The position numbers and the translations under genes are program-made. From JAFGPJ01 sp964439135 (lineage in GTDB: Bacteria; Planctomycetota; Phycisphaerae; Sedimentisphaerales; Anaerobacaceae): 31,681 nucleotides of DNA. Each line of letters starts with the position of its first letter. Position 1 is the stretch's first letter. The stretch spans positions 1-31,681 of the forward strand of contig CAYTNN010000023.1 in assembly GCA_964439135.1 (NCBI GenBank). Reading direction: 5' to 3'. Of the stretch, positions 23,822 through 31,681 are shown one piece after another. The notes under the pieces were generated by a model. It did no database searches, was not told the DNA's origin, and saw only the letters and a list, made by a program, of their open reading frames with translations.

Positions 23822-24766
23822 ATGTACAGAGAACAAATCAAAGTGCTCGATTGCACAATCAGAGACGGCGGACTTATTAACAACCATTACTTCACAGATG
23901 ACTTTGTTCGTGCGGTTTACCAGGCCCTTTCCAAAGGCGGCGTCGACTATATGGAGTTCGGCTACAGGAGCAGCAGGGAACTCTTCCCGCCCGAAGATTA
24001 CGGGGCATGGAAGTATTGCGATGACGATAATATACGAAAAATAATAGACGGCATCGAGTCTGATATGAAGATCAGTGTAATGGTGGACTCGTATCGTGTT
24101 AAAGAGCAACACTTCGCTCCAGCCGATGAAAGTCCCGTCGATATGTTTCGGGCGGCTACCTATGTAAAGTATATCGACAGTGCCATCGAGCTTATAAATA
24201 AATGTCACGATCTCGGCTACGAAACGACCTGCAATATCATGGCCATCTCCAGGGAGATAGAGCCGGACCTGGTCGAATCTCTCGACCAGTTAGCGAAGAG
24301 CCCTGTTGACGTGGTTTATGTGGTCGATAGTTTCGGGGCGTTGTACTGCGAGCAGATAGAGTATATGGTAAAACTTTATCAAAAGCATCTGCCCGGCAAG
24401 ACGATTGGAGTTCACTGTCACAATAATCAGCAGCTTGCTTTTTCCAACACGATCGAGGGTATAATTCACGATGCCAATTACGTCGACGGCTCGCTCTTCG
24501 GCATAGGGCGGGGACCAGGCAATTGCTGCCTCGAATTATTGATGGGTTTCCTGAAAAATCCGAAATTCAACCTTACTCCGATTTTGAAGGTACTACAGGA
24601 CCACATGATACCGATGCGTAAAGAAATCGAATGGGGCTACATAATACCCTATTTCGTCACCGGTATATTGAACGAGCATCCCCGCTCGGCGATAGCATAT
24701 CGAAAGACGGACGACAAGGACAAATACGCCGAGTTCTACGAAAAAATGCGCCTGCCCCAGGAGTAG
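23822..24766 (+). CDS. DRE-TIM metallolyase-family aldolase
   Basis: 314 residues with the HMG-CoA lyase-like / 4-hydroxy-2-oxovalerate aldolase catalytic barrel. The N-terminal motif VLDCTIRDGGLIN supplies the metal-binding Asp and catalytic Arg; IGVHCHNNQQLAFSN carries the two metal His; GSLFGIGRGPGNCCLE is the typical late glycine loop. The substrate is not apparent. It lacks the C-terminal domain and usual partner gene (acylating aldehyde dehydrogenase) of catabolic HOA aldolases, so a biosynthetic aldol or retro-aldol role is more likely. It follows aroB by 24 nt, hinting at a link with shikimate or sugar-acid chemistry. It ends 22 nt from a convergent nucleotidyltransferase-like gene. 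Confidence 0.85.
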   Translation: MYREQIKVLDCTIRDGGLINNHYFTDDFVRAVYQALSKGGVDYMEFGYRSSRELFPPEDYGAWKYCDDDNIRKIIDGIESDMKISVMVDSYRVKEQHFAPADESPVDMFRAATYVKYIDSAIELINKCHDLGYETTCNIMAISREIEPDLVESLDQLAKSPVDVVYVVDSFGALYCEQIEYMVKLYQKHLPGKTIGVHCHNNQQLAFSNTIEGIIHDANYVDGSLFGIGRGPGNCCLELLMGFLKNPKFNLTPILKVLQDHMIPMRKEIEWGYIIPYFVTGILNEHPRSAIAYRKTDDKDKYAEFYEKMRLPQE

Positions 24767-24788
24767 GAGTTGGCCCCATTTTATTGCT

Positions 24789-25328
24789 TTATGTCTTTTC
24801 CGGAGGCTGCACTTGCTGCTTCAGGTCGCTGGTGAGCATGTCCCAGAGATGTGGGTGTGCCTCAACAAGGCGGGCGATATCGGCCAGATCCTTGAGCCGC
24901 TTGCTCTGCCTTCGCTCGGGCTCGGACCAGGCCTTCATCTTGCCTTTGAGCGTATCTTCCAGCGAAGCAACTCTCAGGAGGATGCCATGCACGTCAGCCG
25001 CGACGGCACGGGAAGGGAAATCCCTATAGAAATCCCCCGTGCTGAGCTGAATACTAACCGCTGAACGCCCCTTGAAGTTGATAGACCATTCGAATCTCTC
25101 GCTGTGGAATCCCGCTTCCTCAAGCAGTGAAATGGTACGCTCGACCGCCTCAGCGGCAACAACTAAGTCCACATCCTGGGTTACCATGGCTTGTTCCGCC
25201 CAGTGGTTCACCGCTACGCCCCCAATAGCGCACCACGTAATGTCCGCTCTTTCAAGGCAGTCAACCAGCCTCATAACATCATCGGTTCCCCCGGACGTCT
25301 GCCAGTCATAGAATTGCTTCGCCATCAT
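24789..25328 (-). CDS. Nucleotidyltransferase-like protein
   Basis: 179 residues. The start is ATG 25326-25328 or the next ATG; neither has a clear ribosome site. The motif WCAIGGVAVNHWAEQAMVTQ continuing into DVDLVV is the diverged Pol-beta-type nucleotidyltransferase core (GG then DxD) found in AbiEii-like and aminoglycoside-type families. Later come RAVAADVHGILLRVASLEDTL and a basic KRLKDLADIARL helix, also typical of AbiEii-like proteins. No AbiEi-type partner is adjacent. It separates the aldolase from the ADTH-synthase-like gene and is on the opposite strand, as expected for an inserted solitary gene. Function unknown. Confidence 0.75.
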   Translation of the reverse strand: MMAKQFYDWQTSGGTDDVMRLVDCLERADITWCAIGGVAVNHWAEQAMVTQDVDLVVAAEAVERTISLLEEAGFHSERFEWSINFKGRSAVSIQLSTGDFYRDFPSRAVAADVHGILLRVASLEDTLKGKMKAWSEPERRQSKRLKDLADIARLVEAHPHLWDMLTSDLKQQVQPPEKT

Positions 25329-25602
25329 ATCTGCACGCTACCAAATAAATCGTCAATGATGTTCCATCACATTATATACCTCTCCCTCATACTCTACTCG
25401 TATGTATTCGGCTATAGCTGAAACAATATCAACTAACCCGGATTATGTCAAGCGTTTGGAGTCAATCCTCTGCTCATCTTCACGGAATAGTTAGTTTTTT
25501 TCTTGCCTTTTGGACAGGTTTGTGTAGATTTTGTAATTAAAATTCGAAATTGCTCATTCGCGAGGTGCGGATTCGCAATAACGAGAAATTGGAGATTAGG
25601 CT

Positions 25603-26397
25603 ATGATAGGCAAAAAGATAAGACTCGAACGGATAATCGACCGCAATTCGCATAAGACGGTAATTATCCCGATGGACCACGGCGTTACGGTCGGCCCGAT
25701 CGAAGGCCTGGCCGATATGCGGGACGCAGTCAGTAAGGTCGTCGCGGGTGGGGCAAACGCCATCCTGATGCATAAGGGGATTGTCCGGGCCGGACATCGA
25801 GGAACAGGCAGAGACGTCGGGCTGATTATCCATCTTTCCGCCGGCACGTCGATGAGCCCCGATCCTAACGCAAAGGAGCTGGTCTGCACTGTCGAAGAAG
25901 CAATCAAGCTCGGTGCCGATGCCGTCTCGGTACACATCAATCTCGGTGCTGAGACCGACAATGAGATGCTCCGGCAGTTGGGTTATATCAGCGAACGATG
26001 CTTGGTCTGGCAGATGCCGCTGATAGCGATGATGTATACTCGCGGGCCGAAGATCACAGATGAATATGACGTCAATAACGTCAAGCACGCCGCAAGAGTT
26101 GCCGCTGAGCTGGGCGCAGATATTGTGAAGGTCGTCTATACCGGCAGCGTGGAGAGTTTCGCTGAGGTAGTCAATGGCTGTACCGTGCCGGTGGTGATTG
26201 CGGGCGGTGCGAAAATGGACAGCAACGAAGACATCTTCAAAATGGTCGAAGACGCCCTTCAGGCCGGTGCCGAGGGTATATCGATCGGCAGAAACGCGTT
26301 TCAGCACAAAAATCCTACGAGAATGGTCCAGGTCCTGAGTAAAATGGTCCACCATGGAGCAAGTGTTGACGAAGCAGTCAAAATGCTGAAGGATTAG
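25603..26397 (+). CDS. 2-amino-3,7-dideoxy-D-threo-hept-6-ulosonate synthase-like (DhnA/class I FBA family)
   Basis: 264 residues; GGAG about 8 nt upstream supports ATG 25603. The DhnA-family class I aldolase barrel shows IIPMDHGVTVGPIEGL (Asp25), LMHKGIVRAGHRG, DVGLIIHLSAGTSMSP, the Tyr in MPLIAMMY (Tyr145) and the Schiff-base-type Lys176 in ADIVKVVYTGS, with the phosphate-binding loop GGAK and GISIGRNAFQ. From memory this resembles archaeal ADTH synthase (MJ0400) more closely than bacterial fructose-bisphosphate aldolase. ADTH synthase feeds an alternative route to 3-dehydroquinate or aminobenzoate-type products. Canonical aroB 1.8 kb upstream does not need it, so either a second product or plain aldolase activity should be considered. 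Confidence 0.85.
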   Translation: MIGKKIRLERIIDRNSHKTVIIPMDHGVTVGPIEGLADMRDAVSKVVAGGANAILMHKGIVRAGHRGTGRDVGLIIHLSAGTSMSPDPNAKELVCTVEEAIKLGADAVSVHINLGAETDNEMLRQLGYISERCLVWQMPLIAMMYTRGPKITDEYDVNNVKHAARVAAELGADIVKVVYTGSVESFAEVVNGCTVPVVIAGGAKMDSNEDIFKMVEDALQAGAEGISIGRNAFQHKNPTRMVQVLSKMVHHGASVDEAVKMLKD

Positions 26398-26485
26398 CCG
26401 GGGTGTGGGTGTTCGATCCGTACTCTATGATTTACGAGCAGGTAAAACAGTCAATTCCTAAACTGAATGCTGGAGGAACAATGCT

Positions 26486-27316
26486 ATGTTTCGAAATCGA
26501 ACAATCGCTTTAATACTCGTCGTAGTTGGAGCTGCAATATGGCTTTTCGGTTCTACTGAAGTAACGACGGGACAAGCTCCAACGAAGCTCGTCCAGGCCA
26601 AAGACGGCTCCGGCATCGTCGGCTACAAAGACACTCCGATCCTGCCCTGGTGCGGCTTCCACGTGCACGATCCGGACCGCCCTGCTCCGCCGAAAGTCAC
26701 GCCGGGCCGGCTTGGCATCGACGAAAAGGCCGGTACCGCTCCGTCGAATGCCGTGACGCTGTTTGATGGGACCGATCTGTCCAAATGGAAATCTTCCGAC
26801 TGGAAAATCGAAAATGGCGAGTTGATCGCCGTCTCGGGTGAACTGACAACGAATCAGCCCTTCGGCGATTGTCAGTTGCATCTGGAGTGGCAAACACCAG
26901 ACCCGCCGCAGGGCCACATGTTCGATCGCGGCAATAACGGCGTCATGCTCATGGGACTTTTCGAGATTCAGGTCTATGATTCATACACGGAGAAGCTCTA
27001 TCCGGACGGCCAGGCCGCCTCGGTTTACGGTCAAACCCCGCCGATGGTAAACGCCTGCCGTGAGCCCGGCCAATGGCAGACTTTCGACATTATTTTCTAC
27101 GCCCCGGTATTCAAGGACGGCAAGCTCGAAAAAGAAGCTTATATCACCGTCCTGCATAACGGTTTGCTCGTCCACCACAACCAGAAAATTTACGGCCCAA
27201 CCGGCCACCGGATTATGCCGGGCTACGATAAGCCCATCCCGGAAAAACTGCCGCTGATACTCTCGGCCCACAATAATCCAGTGCGTTTCCGAAACATCTG
27301 GATACGCCCGCTATAA
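26486..27316 (+). CDS. Secreted DUF1080 (3-keto-disaccharide hydrolase-like) protein
   Basis: 276 residues with GGAGG 9 nt before ATG 26486. Residues 1-30 are a signal peptide or N-terminal anchor (IALILVVVGAAIWLF, then TTGQA). An 80-residue linker containing PWCGFHVHDPDRP precedes the DUF1080 beta-sandwich: AVTLFDGTDLSKWKSSDWKI, LHLEWQTPDPP, GNNGVMLMGLFEIQVYDSY and NPVRFRNIWIRPL. Family members bind or hydrolyse carbohydrates outside the cytoplasm; some are 3-keto-glycoside hydrolases. It begins 88 nt after the ADTH-synthase-like gene and may be independent of it. Confidence 0.9.
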   Translation: MFRNRTIALILVVVGAAIWLFGSTEVTTGQAPTKLVQAKDGSGIVGYKDTPILPWCGFHVHDPDRPAPPKVTPGRLGIDEKAGTAPSNAVTLFDGTDLSKWKSSDWKIENGELIAVSGELTTNQPFGDCQLHLEWQTPDPPQGHMFDRGNNGVMLMGLFEIQVYDSYTEKLYPDGQAASVYGQTPPMVNACREPGQWQTFDIIFYAPVFKDGKLEKEAYITVLHNGLLVHHNQKIYGPTGHRIMPGYDKPIPEKLPLILSAHNNPVRFRNIWIRPL

Positions 27317-27419
27317 CCGGAAAATCTGCGTGAAAAGTTATTTAGGCCCAGAAAAAACTCCTTCCCGCAGCCTTTCGTCTCTCGATTATCGATAAGCGAA
27401 TTGAAGCCAAAAGTCGGAG

Positions 27420-27448
27420 TTTACTTATTACCTTGACATGAATATAAT
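27420..27448 (+). promoter_or_regulatory. Candidate sigma-70-type promoter for the permease gene
   Basis: TTTACT (27420-27425), a 17-nt spacer and TATAAT (27443-27448) give a perfect -10 and a 4/6 -35. The expected transcript starts near 27455, leaving a short leader with AAGGA before ATG 27472. Confidence 0.5.
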
Positions 27449-27471
27449 TTAGTGCCGATAAAGGATTATAC

Positions 27472-29685
27472 ATGGGCCAAAAGGGAAACCAGTTCAGCAC
27501 GTTTGCAGGTGTCTTCACACCTTCGATCCTTACGATTCTCGGCGTTATAATGTTCCTCCGTGCCGGGTACGTCGTCGGCGAAGCCGGTATCATCAATACG
27601 ATTTTCATTTTGTGTGTCGCAGAGGTTATCAGTCTGCTGACAGTAATATCAATGAGCGCAATCGCCACGAACACACCGGTCGCCGGGGGCGGGGCCTATT
27701 TTCTAATCTCACGCGCACTCGGCCCGCAGTTCGGCGGCGCTATCGGCCTGGCCTTGTTCCTGGCCCAGGCCCTGTCTGTGCCCTTCTATATTCTGGGCTT
27801 CACGAATTCGATTGTGGCCAGCTTTCCGAGCCTTAGCGCGTGGTTTGTCCCGATAGCTCTGGGCACGGCGGCAATTCTCTTTACGGTGAACATTATCAGC
27901 TCCGGATTTGCCATCCGTGTTCAGTATATCGTTATGGCTATGCTGGCTTTGGCCATCGTCTCCTTTCTGGGCGGCGCTATCCTTCTATTCGATCCGGCAC
28001 TGTTGCAGGCAAATCTGGGCTCGTCCTATACGAAGCCGACGATTGGATTCTGGACGGTTTTTGCGATTTACTTCCCGGCGGTGACCGGTATTCTGGCCGG
28101 CGTCAACATGTCGGGCGATTTGAAGGACCCCGCTCGCTCGCTTGTACGTGGTACGATGGCGGCCATCGCCGTGGGCTTTGTCATTTATTTGTCCGAAATT
28201 ATTTTATGCGGCGGTTCGCAGCAACGCGTTGATCTGCAGGCCCAGCCGTTTGAGATGCTGGTAAAGAATGCCCTGTGGGGCACCGGCTTTCTGGTCATGG
28301 GAGGTGTCTTCGCAGCGACGATATCCAGTGCGGTCGGCTCGTTCCTCGGTGCTCCGAGGGTGCTGCAGGCCCTGGCGAGAGACCGGATATTCCCGATACT
28401 CGGCATATTCGGCCACGGTTCGAAGGATAAGGACGAGCCGCGATACGGGCTTGTCTTGACGCTGGGCCTGACGTTAGGCGTCATTCTGATACTTGGCGGC
28501 GGTGACTCGATGTCTGCTTTCGATATGATTGCCGCTATTGTCACTATGTTCTTTTTGTGTACCTACGGCATGATCAATTTGGCTGCTTTTGTCGAATCTT
28601 TCGGCGCGAATCCGTCTTTTCGGCCGAGTTTCCGGTTCTACCACTGGACTACTTCGATTCTCGGATTTGTTGGCTGCCTGGTGGTGATGATTCTGATCGA
28701 CGCGTTTGCCGCCCTGGCGGCTATCCTCGTCATTGCCGGGATATATTTGTTTCTGAGCCGCAGGGTATTTCGCTCGGCATTCGGTGACGCCCGACTGGGT
28801 TTTCAATATGCATTAGTGGTTCGAACGCTGCAAAAACTTCGCCGGATGACGCCGCATGCAAAGAACTGGCGCCCTACCTTCCTTGTCATGGCGGGCAACA
28901 CACAGACGCACATGGCGCTGATCAAGTATGCGGTCTGGATGGAAGGCGGGCGAGGCCTTGTCACGGCGGCACAGGTCATCTCGGGCGACCTTGAGACTTA
29001 CGCCGCTCGCGTCGAGAGCCTCCGTGCGGCGATGGACACGTTTCTTCGGAACAACTCACTTGCGGTCTTTCCGGAGGTTGTCTTTGCCGAGGACATGGAT
29101 GAGGGTATTCGTACGCTGGCACAGGCCCATTCTATCGGTCCGCTTAAGCCCAACACGGTATTGTTTGGCTGGCCTCACAGCGCCGAGCGTGCCGAAGTGA
29201 TGTTCCGTAACGTCTGGAGTATCGCTGCGATGGGCAAGAGTATGGTGATTGTGGCCGACAAGGGTTTGCCGTCGGAAGTTCGGCCCCGGCGGCGAATTGA
29301 TATCTGGTGGAGGGGCCAGCAGAACGGATCGCTGATGGCTACGCTTGCGCACTTGCTGACACAGAACTGGGAGTGGCGTGACAGTTACATCAGGATTCTT
29401 CGTGTCATCGGGGATGCCGCCGGTCGTGACTCATCGCGTCAGGCCGTCCGCAAACTCGTCGAGGCTACCCGCATCCGGGCCGAACCCCGCGTAATCGTAT
29501 CCGCGGAACCATTCGGCGATGTGTTTCGAAGCCATTCCGCAAAAGCGGATGTGATATTTTTCGGTATGCAACCCTCAGATGATGAAACATCCACTCAGCT
29601 CTACAGCCGCATCTCCGATCTCCTGGCGGACATGCCGACAACAATCCTTGTCCATTCCAGCGGTGAAGCCGATGTGTTCGTATAA
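27472..29685 (+). CDS. Cation-chloride cotransporter-like (SLC12/APC superfamily) permease
   Basis: 737 residues; AAGGA 6 nt upstream supports ATG 27472. Residues 8-430 hold about 12 membrane helices with the APC-fold features of this family: FAGVFTPSILTILGVIMFLR, NTPVAGGGAYFLISRALGPQ, AVTGILAGVNMSGDLKDPAR and SSAVGSFLGAPRVLQALARD. Residues 480-737 form a soluble C-terminal domain with NTVLFGWP and VIFFGMQPSD. Eukaryotic relatives move K or Na with Cl; bacterial relatives are mostly uncharacterised, so the ions are inferred. It ends 13 nt from a convergent gene. Confidence 0.9.
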   Translation: MGQKGNQFSTFAGVFTPSILTILGVIMFLRAGYVVGEAGIINTIFILCVAEVISLLTVISMSAIATNTPVAGGGAYFLISRALGPQFGGAIGLALFLAQALSVPFYILGFTNSIVASFPSLSAWFVPIALGTAAILFTVNIISSGFAIRVQYIVMAMLALAIVSFLGGAILLFDPALLQANLGSSYTKPTIGFWTVFAIYFPAVTGILAGVNMSGDLKDPARSLVRGTMAAIAVGFVIYLSEIILCGGSQQRVDLQAQPFEMLVKNALWGTGFLVMGGVFAATISSAVGSFLGAPRVLQALARDRIFPILGIFGHGSKDKDEPRYGLVLTLGLTLGVILILGGGDSMSAFDMIAAIVTMFFLCTYGMINLAAFVESFGANPSFRPSFRFYHWTTSILGFVGCLVVMILIDAFAALAAILVIAGIYLFLSRRVFRSAFGDARLGFQYALVVRTLQKLRRMTPHAKNWRPTFLVMAGNTQTHMALIKYAVWMEGGRGLVTAAQVISGDLETYAARVESLRAAMDTFLRNNSLAVFPEVVFAEDMDEGIRTLAQAHSIGPLKPNTVLFGWPHSAERAEVMFRNVWSIAAMGKSMVIVADKGLPSEVRPRRRIDIWWRGQQNGSLMATLAHLLTQNWEWRDSYIRILRVIGDAAGRDSSRQAVRKLVEATRIRAEPRVIVSAEPFGDVFRSHSAKADVIFFGMQPSDDETSTQLYSRISDLLADMPTTILVHSSGEADVFV

Positions 29686-29698
29686 CCACGGGCTTTAT

Positions 29699-31105
29699 TT
29701 ATTGTTTCGCTGAGACGTACTCGTAAAGATATCTGACTACGGATGGCTTTGCATCTTCAAAAAACGCACCGCGACCCGGACTCTGAGTAGCATTTTCATA
29801 GCTGTGCAAAGGAGCAATAGAGGCCTTTACGGCAAACGGGCGTTCGACTTCTCGAATAGGTATTAAATTCATCGTGAGTTTCTCACCCACTTTTCTGCGG
29901 CAATTCTTGCTGTATACGCCCCGAAAACTCAAGCTCTCGCCCTGGCAACTGCATCTTTCTCCGCTCGCTAAAATGCATTCGATTCTAACTCTGCCGTCAT
30001 CGCTTTTCAGCCGCCGGAATACCCGGGCGTTACAGATTCCGTTGAACGTCTGGTCGTCAAGGGGGGCAAGGACTTTTGAGCAAAGCTCGTCGTAGATCCT
30101 CGAATTCAAATTGATTAATCCCTCTTGCTCGTTACTCAGGGACTCTTTCAGAACGTTGCGCAATGAGCGAATGTCCAGCCAGAATATTTTATGCTCCAGC
30201 CTGTTCAGGATGCTCAAAAGCTCAATGCCGAAATGCTTGGGTAAGTGGAACGCCCGCTTTAAGCTTTCGTTGAAGATAATGTGGCAGATTTCACGCTTGT
30301 CATCCCAATCCAATTCCAGAAGCATTCCTGCAATACTGTTCGCCACTATGTCTTCATTCTCGCCATCAGCCATTATGTTGCCGACTATGTTCCGTATGTG
30401 AACTAAGTGCTTTTTGCCCGCCTGCTCGATAGCATATTTTAGCGGTTCTCTCATATCTGCCTTAAATTGCATATCGAAATGCGCCGATAGCGTTGGGTCG
30501 TACACATCCGACAACAGGCCTAAAAAACGCCTGTACGTTTGCTGATATTTCTCCGGCCCATACGATGAGAATCGCAGCATTACTTCTCTGAACGGCTGGT
30601 AATTTTCGTTATCGTCCACCGATTTAAGAATCTCGCCCAGATAATGGCGAAATCTGTCCGCAATCGTAGCCAGGCGGCTGTCTCTCATCGCGTGCATCTG
30701 ATAGAGCAATTTATTCAGGCATTCTTCCTGCCGCTCGGGATTGAATAACTCTGAAATAATGCCGATGCTTGTATCCGGCCAGGTCGCGATAATCCGTTCA
30801 TACCGTGACGTTTCGGTCTCTTTTTTCGGTCTTCGGCGGCGATTTTCAAATAACCAGAAAACAGGCGAACTCAGCAGAAAATAATAGCCCGGATGCCTGG
30901 CGTTTTTCCAGATGCGCCTCAGCTCGTTGACGGCAAGTGACATCACTAAAAAAGCCAGCGGTATACGGATTGCGGCTGCTAATTTATCACCCATCGTATC
31001 CACGAAGAATGCGTCCATCACAAGTAGAGCGACGATCAGGTTGACAAGGATTGCCATTACCAGGTGGCGCGCAAGTTCTCTCATGTTGTTTCTGCTTAAG
31101 GTCAT
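29699..31105 (-). CDS. Unrecognised two-TM protein with a long helical domain
   Basis: 468 residues from ATG 31103-31105, which has GGAG 8 nt upstream; an in-frame GTG nine codons earlier is less well placed. Two membrane helices lie near residues 15-36 and 42-60 (LVMAILVNLIVALLVMDAFF; IPLAFLVMSLAVNEL). A basic linker (ENRRRRPKKETE) then leads to about 280 residues of predicted helices with no family I recognise. Residues about 375-430 (RRLKSDDGRVRIECIL, then SLSFRGVYSKNCRRKVGEKL) weakly resemble a PilZ domain (RR...R and x-x-S-x-x-G), which would make it a c-di-GMP-responsive membrane protein. That is tentative. It stands alone, convergent with the permease. Confidence 0.6.
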   Translation of the reverse strand: MTLSRNNMRELARHLVMAILVNLIVALLVMDAFFVDTMGDKLAAAIRIPLAFLVMSLAVNELRRIWKNARHPGYYFLLSSPVFWLFENRRRRPKKETETSRYERIIATWPDTSIGIISELFNPERQEECLNKLLYQMHAMRDSRLATIADRFRHYLGEILKSVDDNENYQPFREVMLRFSSYGPEKYQQTYRRFLGLLSDVYDPTLSAHFDMQFKADMREPLKYAIEQAGKKHLVHIRNIVGNIMADGENEDIVANSIAGMLLELDWDDKREICHIIFNESLKRAFHLPKHFGIELLSILNRLEHKIFWLDIRSLRNVLKESLSNEQEGLINLNSRIYDELCSKVLAPLDDQTFNGICNARVFRRLKSDDGRVRIECILASGERCSCQGESLSFRGVYSKNCRRKVGEKLTMNLIPIREVERPFAVKASIAPLHSYENATQSPGRGAFFEDAKPSVVRYLYEYVSAKQ

Positions 31106-31460
31106 CGTATTTTCTCCGTAAAACAGATTCACAGATTCCTTTCCAAAACAATTATCCCAGCCGAGAACGCAGAGCGAGAAAATCTACGTATCTCAACCTA
31201 AAATACCCTTTTATCGGTACATCGACAAAAAGAGCTGTTTCAGCACAGAAAATCCGCCCACAAAACGAAAAAAACCGATAAAAAACACCCAAAATGGCAT
31301 ATATGCAGAAATGATATCAAATATAGAAAAGGCCGAATCATACTCAATAAAGGACATTTTTTGTTTACTTCCGATAATAATAGTCCTGAGATATGATTGC
31401 AAATGAGTTGATCTCGTATGCTATGAAATCCCACTGTTTACACATTCCTGCATGAGTATT

Positions 31461-31523
31461 TGTCATTCCCGCAGAAGCGGGAATCCGCTAAATCCAATAC
31501 GTTCATGGATCCCTGCTTTCGCA
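31461..31523. repeat. Second, partly decayed copy of the inner palindrome element
   Basis: TGTCATTCCCGC then GAAGCGGGAATCC, CTAAA, a TACGTTC block and TGGATCCCTGCTTTCGCA match the reverse complement of 1157-1230 with scattered substitutions. The right end is lost after TTTCGCA (continues AAATACG). The outer inverted repeats of the 1131-1301 copy are absent here. Confidence 0.8.
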
Positions 31524-31555
31524 AAATACGTGTTTAGCCAGGGAAAAGCCATCCC

Positions 31556-31581
31556 CATCCCAATAAACGACAATTGGGATG
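31556..31581. other. Hairpin CATCCCAAT/ATTGGGATG
   Basis: CATCCCAAT (31556-31564) and ATTGGGATG (31573-31581) form a perfect 9-bp stem with an 8-nt loop, extendable by GCC/GGC after a bulge. There is no T-run and no adjacent gene end, so a terminator role is not supported. It may be part of the repeat cluster. Confidence 0.4.
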
Positions 31582-31630
31582 AGGCTGCCACCTAATAGAT
31601 TATACCAATTGTGATTAAAATCTGCACCTC

Positions 31631-31681
31631 TGTCATCTCGACCGGAGGGCCGCGGAGCGGCCTGAAGTGGAGAGATCTGGC
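31631..31681. repeat. Dispersed TGTCATCTCGACCGG-type repeat, cut by the window edge
   Basis: TGTCATCTCGACCGGAGGGC, an internal GGCCGCGGAGCGGCC palindrome and AGTGGAGAGATCTGG match a dispersed repeat form I recognise from other environmental genomes. It continues past 31681, so its far end and orientation partner cannot be seen. Confidence 0.65.

Larger units (their letters stand above)
31106..31681. other. Non-coding right end with several dispersed repeats
   Basis: 576 bases to the window edge; short ORFs here have no recognisable domain. The part next to 31106 should hold the promoter of the minus-strand two-TM gene. Contents beyond that: a partial copy of the 1157-1230 palindrome (31461-31523), a hairpin (31556-31581) and a dispersed repeat running off the edge (31631-31681). 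Confidence 0.6.

Noticed and set aside
25537..26355. 272-codon minus-strand ORF opposite the ADTH-synthase-like gene
   Set aside because: Antisense shadow; the plus strand encodes a complete aldolase barrel with all expected motifs.

Overview
The window looks like a piece of a metagenome-assembled planctomycete chromosome, probably class Phycisphaerae (Sedimentisphaerales-like). This assignment is inferred from gene content; no marker gene was placed on a tree. The clues are two pseudopilin-like proteins with the GFTLIELL N-terminus and an H-x9-D C-terminal signature, a secreted protein ending in a dockerin-like domain, a DUF1080 protein, a very long acyl carrier protein and a fused AroD-AroE. 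A run of 100 Ns at 9347-9446 marks a scaffold gap. No rRNA, tRNA, CRISPR array or intact transposase was found.

Layout. 1-913 (minus): 5' part of a secreted dockerin-type protein. 914-1363: non-coding, with a small inverted-repeat element. 1364-5635 (plus): compact lipid or polyketide cassette, dehydratase - ACP - dehydratase - ketosynthase-like (one catalytic His replaced) - ketosynthase. 5679-9147 (plus): serS, a PPOX-fold flavoprotein and a secreted amidohydrolase. 9201-11501 (plus): comEC, containing the gap. 11538-15233 (minus): OmpA-type lipoprotein, prepilin peptidase, orphan MNT nucleotidyltransferase, argG. 15234-16465: 1.2 kb non-coding and repeat-rich. 16508-18291 (plus): two pseudopilin-like genes, the second broken by an in-frame TAG. 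18454-20646 (minus): large secreted protein that appears to fuse a DUF3352-like region to a pseudopilin-like core. 20905-22473 (minus): aroDE fusion, divergent from aroB (22700-23797) and a DRE-TIM aldolase (23822-24766). 24789-25328 (minus): nucleotidyltransferase-like gene. 25603-26397: archaeal-type ADTH synthase/DhnA aldolase. 26486-27316: secreted DUF1080 protein. 27472-29685: cation-chloride cotransporter-like permease. 29699-31105 (minus): unrecognised two-TM helical protein. 31106-31681: non-coding with dispersed repeats.

How the genes fit together. Three themes recur. First, an acyl-chain-building set (1.4-5.6 kb) has its own oversized ACP, paired dehydratases and paired ketosynthases; its product is unknown. 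Second, type II secretion/type IV pilus-like parts are present: the prepilin peptidase, two pseudopilins and a third protein carrying a pseudopilin-like core, with ComEC for DNA uptake. Third, there is a shikimate-pathway neighbourhood: aroDE, aroB, and an ADTH-synthase-like enzyme that in archaea makes an alternative precursor for the same pathway. Most of the window is ordinary chromosome. The best candidates for something undescribed are the lipid/polyketide cassette with its ketosynthase-like partner, the DUF3352-pseudopilin fusion, and the repeat arrays near 1.1 kb and 15.5-15.85 kb.
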